DNA of 64,000 nt from Flavobacterium aquicola (GCF_003385115.1 NZ_QUNI01000001.1:248001-312000), one strand, 5' to 3'. Shown: positions 41,123-50,973, numbered from the stretch's first letter. Notes: generated from the letters alone by a model not told the origin. Numbers and translations are program-made.

Positions 41123-44100
41123 TTAAAAAGAAAGATTAAATCCTAAAGAAACTATTTTAGGAATAGGTTGTGCATAGATACTTCCGTAAGTTTCTGGATC
41201 AAAATACCCATTATAACTGGTTCCAAAAACGAATAAATTACGTCCTTCGATGTTGAAATTAAAGCTGGACAAATTTAGCTGGTCCAAATATTTCTTTGGC
41301 AAATCATATCCAAGTCTAATACTGCTGATACGTATATATGAAATATCTTTAACCCAAATATCCAAATCGTTGTATGTTTTTCCTTCATCGGAGGAGGTGT
41401 ACCAAGTGTAAACTAAATCAGTATCAAAACCTGGTGAGTTTAACCCAATTAAAGCAGGGTATTTTCCTGTTCCGGCTTTTAAGATATCGGTGCTATAATT
41501 TTTGCTAGGATCGGCCATTGTTGGTAAATACGTTGGCGCAGTCTTAACGGTTTGTTTGATATTGAAATTAGATAAAATTCTTAGGTCAAATTGTTTGTAT
41601 CTGAAATTATTGTTGAAACCACCACTAATTTTTGGCATTGCATCCCCTACATAAGAATATAATTTTCTATGTTCTTCTCTAGTCAATTGGCTTCCGTTAG
41701 TACCATTTTCTAATTTATAAAAATCTACTGCCGTTACTTTTTTTCCATCTTTCCAGAACAAAGGCAAGCCATTACTGTCTATTCCAGCTGTTTTAATTGC
41801 AAAAATAGCCGTTGAACTATAGCCTTTTAGCGAAGGTTTAAAATCTTCATCTCTTATCTGAATATCGTTTACTACATTCTCATTGTGGGCAAAAATAAGT
41901 CCTGTAGACCAGCTAAAATCTGGAGTTGAAATATTTTTGGCAGTAATAGACATCTCATAACCGCTGTTGGTTACCGATCCCCAGTTTGTATTGATAAAAT
42001 TATAACCACTTTCTAGTGGCACAGCTCTCAATCCAATCAAGTCAGTACTCTTTCTATTATAATAATCTCCTGTCAGGTAAATTCTATTATTCAAAATACC
42101 TAAATCAAAACCTAGGTTTGACGCTACTGTTTTTTCCCATCTTAATTTTTCGTTAGGAGCGCTCAAAGCTCGAATAACATCTTCTGTTATTCCTGGCAGA
42201 ATAGTTTCGCTGTCATATACCCCAACTACGTAAGGAGAGGTAGTTTTATCAATGTTTCCTTGTGTTCCATAAGAAGCTCTCAATTTCAAATCGCTTATTA
42301 GCTCAATTCCGTCCATAAAGTTTTCTCTAAAAACATTCCATGAACCAGCTACAGACCACAATGGCAAATATCTGTATTTCACATCAACACCAAACAAGTT
42401 AGAACCATCATAGCGCAAACTGCCAAAAACGGTATATTTTTTATCAAAAGTATAAGAAGCTGTACTAAAGAATGATGCAAAAGCATTTTCAGTATACGTT
42501 TTTCTATAAGGTTTAAAAAGCGAATTCGTTAAGGATAATTCGTTTGTGATAGCAGTAGTGGTTAATGTATTAGAGTTAAAACCAAATCCTTTAGTATGTA
42601 CTTCGTTCTTTTTATTTCTTCTAAACTCAGCACCTGCCATAACATCAACTTCATGTAGTGAATTGAAAGTCTTATTAAAATTAGCAGTTGTTTTCCAATT
42701 GTATTGAAAAGAATCAGCATTCCAATTCTGAATAATTCCTCCTTTTGGCATATAATAAGCTACATCTCCAGTTGGTGTAAGATACTGTGAATTTTGATTG
42801 TATTTTCGTGTATAATAACTATTCTCTGCCGAATATTTCTCTGTTTTATCAAAATCCAATTGCAAACCTAATTGCGAAATAAAATTAAAATTCTTGTTCA
42901 ATTTATAATTTACATCAAAGATTGATTTAAGAGAATTGGCTGTTAGATTGTATTGCGTATTGTTTCTTTCTTCTACAGGATTATAATTTAAATTCAAATC
43001 AGATCTTTCTACCAAATCAGGATCATACGCATAATTCCCATTAGCATCATATACTTTCAAATAAGGACTGGCTGTTCTTGAATAATAAGATGGACTGGTA
43101 TAACCATCAGAATCTGTAATATAGGAACCTGTTTTATTTTGACTTCCAAATAAAGACACACCAAATTTTAATTTATTATTTACTGAAAAATTATCTTTCA
43201 GCGTAATAGTGTAACGTTTTAAATCTGTCCCTTTCGTAGTTCCTTCTTCATCATAAATTCCTGTAGAAAAATAGTAATCATTTGTATCAGTTCCGCCCGA
43301 AAGACTCAAACTATACTGTTGGCTTACCCCCATTTGATAAATCTCATCACCCCAGTCGGTATTAGTCTTTTTTAAATCATTTATGGAATTTTGAGTGGCT
43401 TTAGAAAGACTTGCAAATCCATTGTCTCTAAAAGTAGCATACTCGTTATTCGCATTTAAAATTCGAGCTACAGCACCTCTATCCTCATGGTAATTCAAAT
43501 CCGAACGGCTTGCTAAAAATAACTCAAAATCTACTTTTTGAGTAGAATTCATCAAATTCAATTTACCTAAGTCAGGTTTTTGAGTAATAAAGCTGTTGGC
43601 CGAAAAATTGATACGCATCGCTCCTTTTTTACCTTTCTTAGTCGTAATAACAATTACACCATTAGCACCTCTTGCTCCATAAATAGAAGTAGCCGAAGCA
43701 TCTTTTAAAACGGTTACGCTTTCAATATCATCAGGGTTTACGCCCGCAATAGCATAGGATTTTAAATTATCAATATTATCTTTGTCTTTAAAATCAGCAG
43801 GTACATCATTTCCTTCCAAAGGAATTCCATCCAAAACCCATAAAGGATCGGATGTACCATTTAGAGTAGATGTACCACGAATCGAAATCTTTGAAGGAGC
43901 TCCCGGCGCTCCGCTAGTAGGCTGAATATAAACCCCTGCAACTTGCCCCGATAACATTTGGTCAACATTTGCTACTGCAGACTGCTTAATTTCAGCTATA
44001 TTAATTACCGCATAAGAAGAAGTAAGTTTTCGTTTCTCGATATTTTGATACCCCATTAAAACAACTTCCTTCAAGGTTTCAGAACTCTCTTTCAGCTGAA

Positions 44101-44422
44101 TTTTCAAGTTAGAACTCGATTTTGATACACTTACTACTTCGGTTTCAAAACCCATATAGGAAACCAAAAGATTTTTTATGTCTTCGGAAACAGACAATGT
44201 AAACTTCCCATCATTATTAGTAGTCGTTCCAATCATTGCACCTTGAAGTACTCCGTCAATCTTGGTTTGGTTCCCAATAATTGCAGAAGAAACATAAACT
44301 GATGCTCCAACAACAGGCATTTGAGTTTTTGCTTCAATTACACTTCCGCTAATAACCTTCTTATTTTGAGCAAATAGAACTGCGGGTATAAGGATTAAGA
44401 AATAAAGTATTTTTTTAATCAT
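41123..44422 (-). CDS. SusC/RagA-family TonB-dependent outer membrane receptor
   Basis: The protein of about 1,100 residues has a signal peptide (to AQNKK), a carboxypeptidase-regulatory-like domain with an inserted loop (VISGSVIEAKTQMPVVGASV, about 22-105), and a plug domain (SVANVDQMLSGQVAGVYIQP, then SKISIRGTSTLNG and VTVLKDASATSIYGARGANG, about 140-260). The 22-strand barrel ends in the aromatic GFNLSF. SusC-type signature segments are intact. ATG at 44420-44422 is preferred to a TTG four codons upstream; printed base counting leaves a one-base uncertainty at this end. It is 12 bases ahead of the SusD gene in one operon. It would be powered by TonB/ExbBD encoded elsewhere. Confidence 0.95.
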   Translation of the reverse strand: MIKKILYFLILIPAVLFAQNKKVISGSVIEAKTQMPVVGASVYVSSAIIGNQTKIDGVLQGAMIGTTTNNDGKFTLSVSEDIKNLLVSYMGFETEVVSVSKSSSNLKIQLKESSETLKEVVLMGYQNIEKRKLTSSYAVINIAEIKQSAVANVDQMLSGQVAGVYIQPTSGAPGAPSKISIRGTSTLNGTSDPLWVLDGIPLEGNDVPADFKDKDNIDNLKSYAIAGVNPDDIESVTVLKDASATSIYGARGANGVIVITTKKGKKGAMRINFSANSFITQKPDLGKLNLMNSTQKVDFELFLASRSDLNYHEDRGAVARILNANNEYATFRDNGFASLSKATQNSINDLKKTNTDWGDEIYQMGVSQQYSLSLSGGTDTNDYYFSTGIYDEEGTTKGTDLKRYTITLKDNFSVNNKLKFGVSLFGSQNKTGSYITDSDGYTSPSYYSRTASPYLKVYDANGNYAYDPDLVERSDLNLNYNPVEERNNTQYNLTANSLKSIFDVNYKLNKNFNFISQLGLQLDFDKTEKYSAENSYYTRKYNQNSQYLTPTGDVAYYMPKGGIIQNWNADSFQYNWKTTANFNKTFNSLHEVDVMAGAEFRRNKKNEVHTKGFGFNSNTLTTTAITNELSLTNSLFKPYRKTYTENAFASFFSTASYTFDKKYTVFGSLRYDGSNLFGVDVKYRYLPLWSVAGSWNVFRENFMDGIELISDLKLRASYGTQGNIDKTTSPYVVGVYDSETILPGITEDVIRALSAPNEKLRWEKTVASNLGFDLGILNNRIYLTGDYYNRKSTDLIGLRAVPLESGYNFINTNWGSVTNSGYEMSITAKNISTPDFSWSTGLIFAHNENVVNDIQIRDEDFKPSLKGYSSTAIFAIKTAGIDSNGLPLFWKDGKKVTAVDFYKLENGTNGSQLTREEHRKLYSYVGDAMPKISGGFNNNFRYKQFDLRILSNFNIKQTVKTAPTYLPTMADPSKNYSTDILKAGTGKYPALIGLNSPGFDTDLVYTWYTSSDEGKTYNDLDIWVKDISYIRISSIRLGYDLPKKYLDQLNLSSFNFNIEGRNLFVFGTSYNGYFDPETYGSIYAQPIPKIVSLGFNLSF

Positions 44423-44715
44423 CTTTTTATTCAATATTTAAATTATAATTAATATGTTAGGCTCTAACCTAAAATTCTAAATTCTTTCCCTAATCTATTT
44501 TACAAAGCCACCTGCTTTTTTATTTGATAAAACCATCTATCAATACAGATAATGTGACGAATTAACCTATTTTAACAGAAAAAAAAACTTTTTAAACCAG
44601 AAAGCATTCGTAAAATCTATTAATTCAAGAATTTATGAGTAAAGATGCAAAAGACATCATCTCTGAAAAAACAAAACAGAGTGAACTCGTTAAAAAAGGG
44701 AGTGAAATTGTATTT

Positions 44716-46344
44716 TTAAGATAACAAAGGCAAGTAACATTTGAATGCTCCGTCATCAATTACAGTACGAAAAGTATCTACCTGATAATACTCATAATTG
44801 TTTCTCAGATAATCCAAACCAATATGATGACTGCTTTGATCTTTATTTTTTCTTGGTGCATAATTATTACTCACAATAATTTCAGTCTCGTGAATTACTA
44901 TACTTATATACAAAGGTTTCTGCTTGGTAATTTCATTATGTTTTATTGCATTCTCAACCAATGTTTCCAGAGATAAAAAAGGGATTTTTTTTAGCAGAAT
45001 TTTAGCTTCACATTCGCAGGATATAGAAACATTCAAACTACTGCTAAACCTAATTTCCTGCAAGAAAATATATTGCTTTAAAAAATCTAACTCCTTTTTA
45101 ACTGTAACCAAATGCTGCTCTCTCTCTTCTAAAAGATAGCGATATACATCGGCTAATTTTAGAACAAACTGCTGGGATACTTCTGGTTTCGATCCAATTA
45201 AAACATGTAATGAGTTTAAACTATTGAATAAAAAATGAGGATTCATCTTTTTCTTCAATTGACTCAGCTGTAAAACGGCATTTTCATGCTGAAATTTTTC
45301 ATTAACTCGCATTAAATCTTCCTTTTCATTTACTATTATCAGGTTCTCGGCAAATTCTTTTTTTAATTGAGTTCTAGAAACAGCTAATAAAAGCATAAAT
45401 GCACAAAAAGCAAAAACGGTCATCCATGAAAAATACTTTTTAATGGAAACTATAGACTCTTTAAGATAAATATCTACAGGAAAACTTACAATAACAACCA
45501 AAGAGTTTCTTCCTATTTTTACAGCATCATAATATCGTAATACTTCGATACCTAAAAAAGTCGAAATTGCTTTTTCTCTGAGTATATTTTTATCATCAGG
45601 TTGATAATAACTATTTATATTTTCTGAATTTTTAAGCACTTTTGTTATAGAAAAAGTTTTAAAAAAATTAGGCAGCGGATTACCAATATATCTAGTTTCG
45701 GGATGCAAAACACATATTCCCTTTGCATTTGTAACCACTGTATAACCACCCTCGCCTTTATACACTTCTGAGTAATATTTCCAAAAATGCAATAAATCGA
45801 TATCATAACCAATAATTGCTATAGTACCATTGACTAATTTTTTAGCAACTATCTTTCTATTAAAAACGCCTCCTTGGCTTTTAACAACACTGTCTAAAAA
45901 AACTTCCTTTGTGTTTTTTTTAAAAGTATTTATCCAACTGATAATTTCATGCCTATAGACAGTATTATTTTTTTTAGAAAAACAAATATCCTTGTTCAAT
46001 TTTTTATCCAAAAAACAAACAAAACTATTGGAAACATTGGGGTTACTTACTGATAAATCACTATTAAACAATAATTTAGACTTCAAATTTGGTATCGAAG
46101 AAGCTGATGAACTGTTAATCATTTTTTCAGAATCTTCTAAAAATTGATTCAGTTGATTAAATTCAAAAGCAATAATATTCTCTTTGGATTTTAAATTATC
46201 TTGTACTATATGTTCAATTAAATTCTCAGTAACACTGGTAATTTTGGGAGTTGTTAGTGAACTTCCTGCAAAGAATAAGATAATAATAAAGACACTCAAA
46301 TATAAGTATCTCTGATGTTTTTTTGCTCGGATTAGAAATTTCAT
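44716..46344 (-). CDS. LytS/YehU-type sensor histidine kinase with periplasmic sensor
   Basis: The 542-residue protein has a membrane helix at about residues 15-30, a periplasmic region of about 260 residues resembling a Cache-type domain (GGYTVVTNAKGICVLHPETR), and a second helix near residues 298-318. The cytoplasmic His_kinase (PF06580) domain carries MNPHFLFNSLNSLHVLIG near residue 365, with the phosphorylated His. The ATPase part has LVENAIKHNE. The ATG at 46342-46344 (MKFLIRAKKHQRY) is preferred to an upstream TTG. It follows the LytTR regulator gene by 18 bases and lies upstream of SusC on the same strand, so it probably senses a substrate-linked signal. Confidence 0.9.
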   Translation of the reverse strand: MKFLIRAKKHQRYLYLSVFIIILFFAGSSLTTPKITSVTENLIEHIVQDNLKSKENIIAFEFNQLNQFLEDSEKMINSSSASSIPNLKSKLLFNSDLSVSNPNVSNSFVCFLDKKLNKDICFSKKNNTVYRHEIISWINTFKKNTKEVFLDSVVKSQGGVFNRKIVAKKLVNGTIAIIGYDIDLLHFWKYYSEVYKGEGGYTVVTNAKGICVLHPETRYIGNPLPNFFKTFSITKVLKNSENINSYYQPDDKNILREKAISTFLGIEVLRYYDAVKIGRNSLVVIVSFPVDIYLKESIVSIKKYFSWMTVFAFCAFMLLLAVSRTQLKKEFAENLIIVNEKEDLMRVNEKFQHENAVLQLSQLKKKMNPHFLFNSLNSLHVLIGSKPEVSQQFVLKLADVYRYLLEEREQHLVTVKKELDFLKQYIFLQEIRFSSSLNVSISCECEAKILLKKIPFLSLETLVENAIKHNEITKQKPLYISIVIHETEIIVSNNYAPRKNKDQSSHHIGLDYLRNNYEYYQVDTFRTVIDDGAFKCYLPLLS

Positions 46345-46362
46345 TTGCAATAACAGCTGCTA

Positions 46363-47133
46363 TTAATTATTGAGCCAATTTTTAAAATCCTTGGTACTTT
46401 TTGAACTAACCAAAATCAACTCCGAAAAATTAGGCACTGGCTGTAATTCTAGCTTCAATCTATTTTGACTATACTTAAATATCTGTTTTATAGCATGATG
46501 ACTTACAATAAACTTTCTATTAATTTTAAAAAAATCTTTACTGGACAATTTAAACTCTATGTTAGAAATAGTGTCTTCGTACAAAAAACTATCGCCGGTA
46601 TTCGTAAATAAAAAAAGATACTTATCCTGAGCCATAAAATAAGCAATCTCATTGCTATTTATTGAAATCAATTGCTCGCCCCTGGAAACCAAAAAACGTT
46701 CTTGAATATTTGTGTTTTTTTCATTAGACTTTAATTGCTGCAAAAAACTCTCAATCTTATCAAATTCAACAGGAGTAGAAACATTAATGCTAAAATATTT
46801 TTCTATGGCGCTATTAAGTTTATCCTCATCATAGGGTTTTAACAAATAGTCGATTGCAAAAAACTGAAAAGATTGTATGGCATATTTATCAAAAGCAGTA
46901 GTAAAAACAATAGGAATCTTTATATCTAAAGCTTCGAAAATCTCAAAACTTTCTCCATCACCAAGATGTATATCACTAAAAATCAAATCACAAGTGTAAT
47001 CCTTAAACCATTCTAAAGCTTCAGATACACTTTCCAAACGTTTTACAACTACAACATTCCGACTGCTTTTCAATAATAATTTCTCTAAAGACTCAGCCGC
47101 CAAATCCTCATCCTCAATAATAACAATGTTCAT
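46363..47133 (-). CDS. LytTR-type response regulator
   Basis: The 256-residue protein has a receiver domain with phosphoacceptor Asp54 (LIFSDIHLGDGESF) and Lys near 103 (LLKPYDEDKL). A LytTR DNA-binding domain (about 150-250) shows LVSRGEQLISINSNEIAYFM and FFKINRKFIVSHHAIKQIFK followed by NRLKLEL. It precedes its cognate kinase in an RR-HK order. A complete promoter (TTG-N20-TACCTTTG) lies 71 bases upstream. The SusC gene is the likely target because of proximity. Confidence 0.93.
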   Translation of the reverse strand: MNIVIIEDEDLAAESLEKLLLKSSRNVVVVKRLESVSEALEWFKDYTCDLIFSDIHLGDGESFEIFEALDIKIPIVFTTAFDKYAIQSFQFFAIDYLLKPYDEDKLNSAIEKYFSINVSTPVEFDKIESFLQQLKSNEKNTNIQERFLVSRGEQLISINSNEIAYFMAQDKYLFLFTNTGDSFLYEDTISNIEFKLSSKDFFKINRKFIVSHHAIKQIFKYSQNRLKLELQPVPNFSELILVSSKSTKDFKNWLNN

Positions 47134-47204
47134 CCTAAAAAAATTAAATCAACCAAAGATTAATATCCTCTAACTCTCTAATGAAAGACAAAAAAATCAC
47201 ATTG

Positions 47205-47235
47205 CAAAGGTACATCCTTAATTTCGGTTTTACAA
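47205..47235 (-). promoter_or_regulatory. Promoter of the LytTR regulator-kinase operon
   Basis: On the minus strand TTG (47235-47233), a 20-base spacer and TACCTTTG (47212-47205) match the Bacteroidota consensus fully. The predicted 5' untranslated region is about 65 bases. Confidence 0.7.
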
Positions 47236-47327
47236 GGATGCCCGTATATGACTGTCAAGTAGAGCAATTGATAACCATTTATAATAGAAAAATTTGATGG
47301 AAACTTTCTCAGGACAGAATAAATCCT

Positions 47328-47335
47328 TAATTTTG
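47328..47335 (+). promoter_or_regulatory. Candidate lpd -7 box
   Basis: TAATTTTG matches the -7 consensus and ends 34 bases before the lpd ATG. No TTG was found at the normal -33 distance. Confidence 0.5.
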
Positions 47336-47369
47336 GAAACTTAAATTAATTTAGAAAATACGAAAAGAA

Positions 47370-48758
47370 ATGAAATACGATATTATAGTTTTAGGAAGTG
47401 GCCCTGGAGGATATGTTACAGCAATTAGAGCCTCTCAATTAGGTTTTAAAGTAGCTGTAGTTGAAAAAGAAAACCTTGGTGGTATCTGTTTAAATTGGGG
47501 ATGTATCCCAACGAAAGCGTTACTAAAATCGGCTCAGGTTTTTGATTATCTAAAACATGCTTCAGATTACGGATTAACTGTAAATGAATTTGATAAAGAT
47601 TTTTCAGCTGTGGTACAACGCAGCCGTTCTGTTGCTGAAGGAATGAGCAAAGGTGTTCAATTCTTGATGAAAAAAAATAAAATTGATGTAATTGACGGTT
47701 TTGGAAAGCTAAAAGCTGGTAAAAAATTGGACGTTACTGATAAAGACGGAAAAGTTACTGAATACAGTGCTGACCACATTATCATCGCTACTGGAGCTCG
47801 TTCTCGTGAGTTGCCAAACTTACCACAAGATGGTGTAAAAGTAATTGGATACCGTCAGGCAATGACTTTGCCAACGCAGCCAAAATCTATGATCGTTGTA
47901 GGTTCTGGAGCGATTGGAGTTGAATTTGCACATTTCTACAACTCAATGGGAACTGATGTGACTATTGTTGAATTTATGCCAAACGTAGTTCCTGTAGAAG
48001 ACGAAGATATCTCAAAACAATTTGAGCGTTCTTTGAAAAAAGCGGGTATCAAAATTATGACTAACTCTTCAGTAGAACGTATTGATACTTCTGGAGCTGG
48101 AGTTAAGGCATATGTTAAAACTGCAAAAGGAGAAGAAGTTCTTGAAGCTGATATTTTATTGTCTGCTGTTGGAATCAAAACTAATATCGAAAACATTGGA
48201 TTAGAAGAAGTAGGTATTGCAGTTGACAGAGATAAAATCTTGGTTAATGCTTACAACGCAACTAACATACCAGGTTACTATGCTATTGGTGATGTTACTC
48301 CTGGACAAGCATTGGCTCACGTAGCTTCTGCCGAAGGAATCAACTGTGTGGAGAAAATCGCAGGATTACACGTTGAACCAATCGATTACGGAAATGTTCC
48401 TGGATGTACGTACGCAACTCCTGAAATCGCTTCTGTTGGTTTGACTGAAAAACAAGCAAAAGAAAAAGGATACGAATTGAAAATTGGTAAATTCCCATTC
48501 TCTGCTTCTGGAAAAGCTAAAGCTGCCGGAACTCCAGACGGTTTTGTAAAAGTTATTTTTGATGCTAAATACGGCGAATGGTTAGGATGCCACATGATTG
48601 GTGCTGGTGTTACTGATATGATTGCTGAAGCAGTTGTAGCTCGCAAACTAGAAACTACTGGTCACGAAATCCTAAAAGCTATCCACCCTCACCCAACTAT
48701 GAGTGAAGCTGTAATGGAAGCTGTTGCTGATGCTTATGGTGAAGTAATTCACTTGTAA
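47370..48758 (+). CDS. lpdA: Dihydrolipoyl dehydrogenase (E3)
   Basis: The 462-residue flavoprotein reoxidises lipoamide in 2-oxoacid dehydrogenase complexes. It starts with the FAD-binding YDIIVLGSGPGGYVTAIRAS. The redox disulfide motif GGICLNWGCIPTKALLKS lies near residue 35, the NAD-binding VVGSGAIGVEFAHFYNSMG near residue 180, and the dimer-interface HPHPTMSEAVMEA with the active-site His-Glu near residue 440. All key residues are intact and the length is normal. It has no operon neighbour. A hairpin with a GAAA loop follows and belongs to a repeated terminator family. Confidence 0.96.
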   Translation: MKYDIIVLGSGPGGYVTAIRASQLGFKVAVVEKENLGGICLNWGCIPTKALLKSAQVFDYLKHASDYGLTVNEFDKDFSAVVQRSRSVAEGMSKGVQFLMKKNKIDVIDGFGKLKAGKKLDVTDKDGKVTEYSADHIIIATGARSRELPNLPQDGVKVIGYRQAMTLPTQPKSMIVVGSGAIGVEFAHFYNSMGTDVTIVEFMPNVVPVEDEDISKQFERSLKKAGIKIMTNSSVERIDTSGAGVKAYVKTAKGEEVLEADILLSAVGIKTNIENIGLEEVGIAVDRDKILVNAYNATNIPGYYAIGDVTPGQALAHVASAEGINCVEKIAGLHVEPIDYGNVPGCTYATPEIASVGLTEKQAKEKGYELKIGKFPFSASGKAKAAGTPDGFVKVIFDAKYGEWLGCHMIGAGVTDMIAEAVVARKLETTGHEILKAIHPHPTMSEAVMEAVADAYGEVIHL

Positions 48759-48795
48759 TATTCAGATTTAGAATAAAGATTTTAAATTTATACAG

Positions 48796-48828
48796 AAATC
48801 CGTTTTGTGAAAGCAAAGCGGATTTTTT
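48796..48828 (+). terminator. Terminator after lpdA (GTGAAAGC-loop family)
   Basis: AAATCCGTTTTG (48796-48807) pairs with CAAAGCGGATTT (48814-48825) around TGAAAG, which closes as a GAAA tetraloop, followed by a T-run. The loop core recurs at 49418-49450 and 50487-50518. Confidence 0.8.
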
Positions 48829-48945
48829 ATTGACTCTTTCTAAATAAATTAGTTCCAACGTTTATTATTAATATATATTTGAGAAAAATAAATCGTGCTG
48901 TTTTACTATTTCAATAAGTAGCAAATCGAAAACATTAATAATTTT

Positions 48946-49368
48946 ATGAGAAGAACAAAATACGATATATTACTTACACTATTTTCATTATTACTTATCC
49001 CTATTCTTCTGAGTTGTGAAGAACATATTGAAACATGTGTTATTAATCCAATTTCTCCAAATCTTACAGCAAAAGAATTAAAAGAAGGTAATCTATCTAC
49101 AATCTATAATGAAAATATTGAGTTCGAAATGAAAAATGCTCGTGTAGAGGAGTATAATATTTCTCAAATCACTATTGAAGGCAATTTCCCCGAAAACATA
49201 AATTACAATTCCAGTAATGGAAAAATAATATTAAATGGTATTCCTGTTCGAAAAGGAATTTATGAATTTAAAATTACAATTAGAGTGACCGAAAATGTTT
49301 ATGGAGAACAAAATAAAAATATGTGTGGAGATACCGCCACCGAAAGTTATACAATCATTATAAATTAG
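48946..49368 (+). CDS. Lipoprotein with Ig-like fold, unknown
   Basis: The 140-residue protein has the lipoprotein signal MRRTKYDILLTLFSLLLIPI with lipidation Cys24 (ILLSC). A short beta-rich domain follows (GKIILNGIPVRKGIYEFKIT, then TVTENVYGEQNKNMCGDTATESYTI with a second Cys). The pattern of strands and the GxPxxxGxYEFxI motif resembles putative Ig-type (He_PIG-like) domains. It lies between two hairpins of the same terminator family. The function is unknown. Confidence 0.65.
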   Translation: MRRTKYDILLTLFSLLLIPILLSCEEHIETCVINPISPNLTAKELKEGNLSTIYNENIEFEMKNARVEEYNISQITIEGNFPENINYNSSNGKIILNGIPVRKGIYEFKITIRVTENVYGEQNKNMCGDTATESYTIIIN

Positions 49369-49417
49369 AACAACTCTTAATCATACTTCAAAAGTCTTTT
49401 AATTATTGTTAAAATGT

Positions 49418-49450
49418 AAAATCCCTTTTGTGAAAGCAAAGCAGGTTTTT
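49418..49450 (+). terminator. Degenerate terminator of the GTGAAAGC-loop family
   Basis: The loop core TTTTGTGAAAGCAAAG is identical to that at 48803-48818, but the outer stem has mismatches. It still ends in TTTTTATTTT. Confidence 0.6.
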
Positions 49451-49551
49451 ATTTTAAACATATCTCTATAATTTTCATAGGATTAATAAATATATAATTT
49501 TGAAAATCCCATTTTCTACCTTATATTTACTCAAATAAATCTATAACAATC

Positions 49552-50466
49552 ATGACACATAATAACATATTAGAAACTATCGGTAACACGCCACACGTAA
49601 AAATCAACAAATTATACGGTTCAGATGCCAACGTTTGGGTAAAACTTGAAAAAACAAATCCTGGTGCCAGCATCAAGGACAGAATTGCTCTTTCTATGGT
49701 GGAAGACGCTGAACAAAAAGGATTACTGCAAAAAGGAAGCACCATCATCGAGGCCACATCAGGAAATACAGGTATTGGACTGGCTATGGTTGCTGCCGTA
49801 AAAGGGTATAAATTAATTTTGGTTATGCCGGACTCTATGTCAGTAGAAAGACGCAGGCTAATGAGTATTTACGGAGCCGAATTTGTGCTTACTCCAAGAG
49901 AATTTGGCATGAAAGGTGCTCTCGCTAAAGCTGAAGAAATAGCAGGCGGGATTCCAAATTCATGGATCCCTTATCAGTTTGAAAACCCCGCAAATATTGA
50001 AATCCACAAAAACACTACTGCACAGGAAATCATAAAAGCTTTTCCTAATGGATTGGATTATCTGATTACCGGAGTTGGAACAGGAGGACACATTACAGGC
50101 TGTGCCGAAGCGCTGAAACAGCATTATCCAAACCTGAAAGTTTTCGCTGTAGAACCAGAATTATCTCCTGTCATAAGTGGCGGAACTCATTCTCCTCACC
50201 CTATTCAAGGTATTGGAGCAGGATTTATCCCAACTAACTTGCATACTGAAGCTCTCGACGGAACTATACAGGTAAGCAAAGATGAAGCTTTTGAATTCGC
50301 ACAAAGAGCTGCCAAAGAGGAAGGTATTCTTCTAGGAATTTCCTCAGGAGCGTCATTGGCCGCTGTTGCTAAAAAACTTAAAGAAATCCCAGCAGGATCG
50401 AAAGTACTGACCTTTTGCTACGACACAGGGGAACGTTATTTAAGCATAGAAGGTTTATTTGAATAA
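49552..50466 (+). CDS. cysK: Cysteine synthase A (O-acetylserine sulfhydrylase)
   Basis: The PLP enzyme converts O-acetylserine and sulfide to cysteine. The 304-residue protein has [16 protein letters not shown] at the N-terminus, the PLP Lys in [12 protein letters not shown] near residue 42, the substrate loop [20 protein letters not shown] near 64, and [16 protein letters not shown] near 173 with the phosphate-binding Gly/Thr. It has the longer, more CysK-like sequence of the two in this window. It is a single gene followed by a terminator. A paralogue, cysM, lies 3.5 kb downstream in an operon with cysE. Confidence 0.93.
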   Translation: MTHNNILETIGNTPHVKINKLYGSDANVWVKLEKTNPGASIKDRIALSMVEDAEQKGLLQKGSTIIEATSGNTGIGLAMVAAVKGYKLILVMPDSMSVERRRLMSIYGAEFVLTPREFGMKGALAKAEEIAGGIPNSWIPYQFENPANIEIHKNTTAQEIIKAFPNGLDYLITGVGTGGHITGCAEALKQHYPNLKVFAVEPELSPVISGGTHSPHPIQGIGAGFIPTNLHTEALDGTIQVSKDEAFEFAQRAAKEEGILLGISSGASLAAVAKKLKEIPAGSKVLTFCYDTGERYLSIEGLFE

Positions 50467-50486
50467 AAATAAAATCCTCAATATAT

Positions 50487-50518
50487 AACCGATTTGTGAA
50501 AGCAGATCGGTTTTTTTA
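50487..50518 (+). terminator. Terminator after cysK (GTGAAAGC-loop family)
   Basis: AACCGATTTG (50487-50496) pairs with CAGATCGGTT (50503-50512), one G-U, around TGAAAG, then TTTTTTT. It separates cysK from the convergent regulator gene. Confidence 0.8.
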
Positions 50519-50520
50519 TG

Positions 50521-50973
50521 CTATAAATTATAGGCAAAATCGTTTTTGATTTCCTCCATTACAAAAGAACTCTGTACATTCGAAATCCCTTTGATTACTG
50601 ATAATTTATTGATCACAAACTTTTGATATTCATTCATGTCATTAACAGCGACTTTCAGCAAAAAATCATAATTTCCCGAAACGTGAAAACAGCCTGTAAC
50701 TTCGGGCAATACCAAAATATGCTGTTTAAAATCATCTATTAATTCTCTGGAATGCACCGCCAAAGTTACCTGACAATAGACGCTGATGGATTTGCCAATT
50801 TTATCAGCATCCAGCAAAGCCACATAATTTTTTATGTATTTTTTTTGCTCTAGTTTTTTAATCCTCTCGAAAGTCGGAGAAACAGACAATCCTACTTTTT
50901 CTGCAATTTCCTTTGTGTTTTGCTTCGCATCCTCCTGTAAAAGCATCAATATTTTTTTGTCTATGGCATCCAT
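50521..50973 (-). CDS. Lrp/AsnC-family transcriptional regulator
   Basis: The 150-residue protein has an N-terminal winged helix (MDAIDKKILMLLQEDAKQNT, then IAEKVGLSVSPTFERIKKLE) and a C-terminal RAM domain (VYCQVTLAVHSRELIDDFKQ, then VTGCFHVSGNYDFLLKVAVN). Lrp-type proteins sense amino acids or related metabolites and bind as dimers to dyad sites. It is divergent from a histidine decarboxylase gene with a 153-base intergenic region holding a TGAATA-TT-TATTCA dyad. Control of the decarboxylase by this protein is the likely hypothesis. The effector is unknown. Confidence 0.9.
   Translation of the reverse strand: MDAIDKKILMLLQEDAKQNTKEIAEKVGLSVSPTFERIKKLEQKKYIKNYVALLDADKIGKSISVYCQVTLAVHSRELIDDFKQHILVLPEVTGCFHVSGNYDFLLKVAVNDMNEYQKFVINKLSVIKGISNVQSSFVMEEIKNDFAYNL

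Noticed and set aside
41123..44434. Polysaccharide utilisation locus around SusC/SusD
   Set aside because: No carbohydrate-active enzyme lies within the window on either side, so a glycan role is not supported by context.
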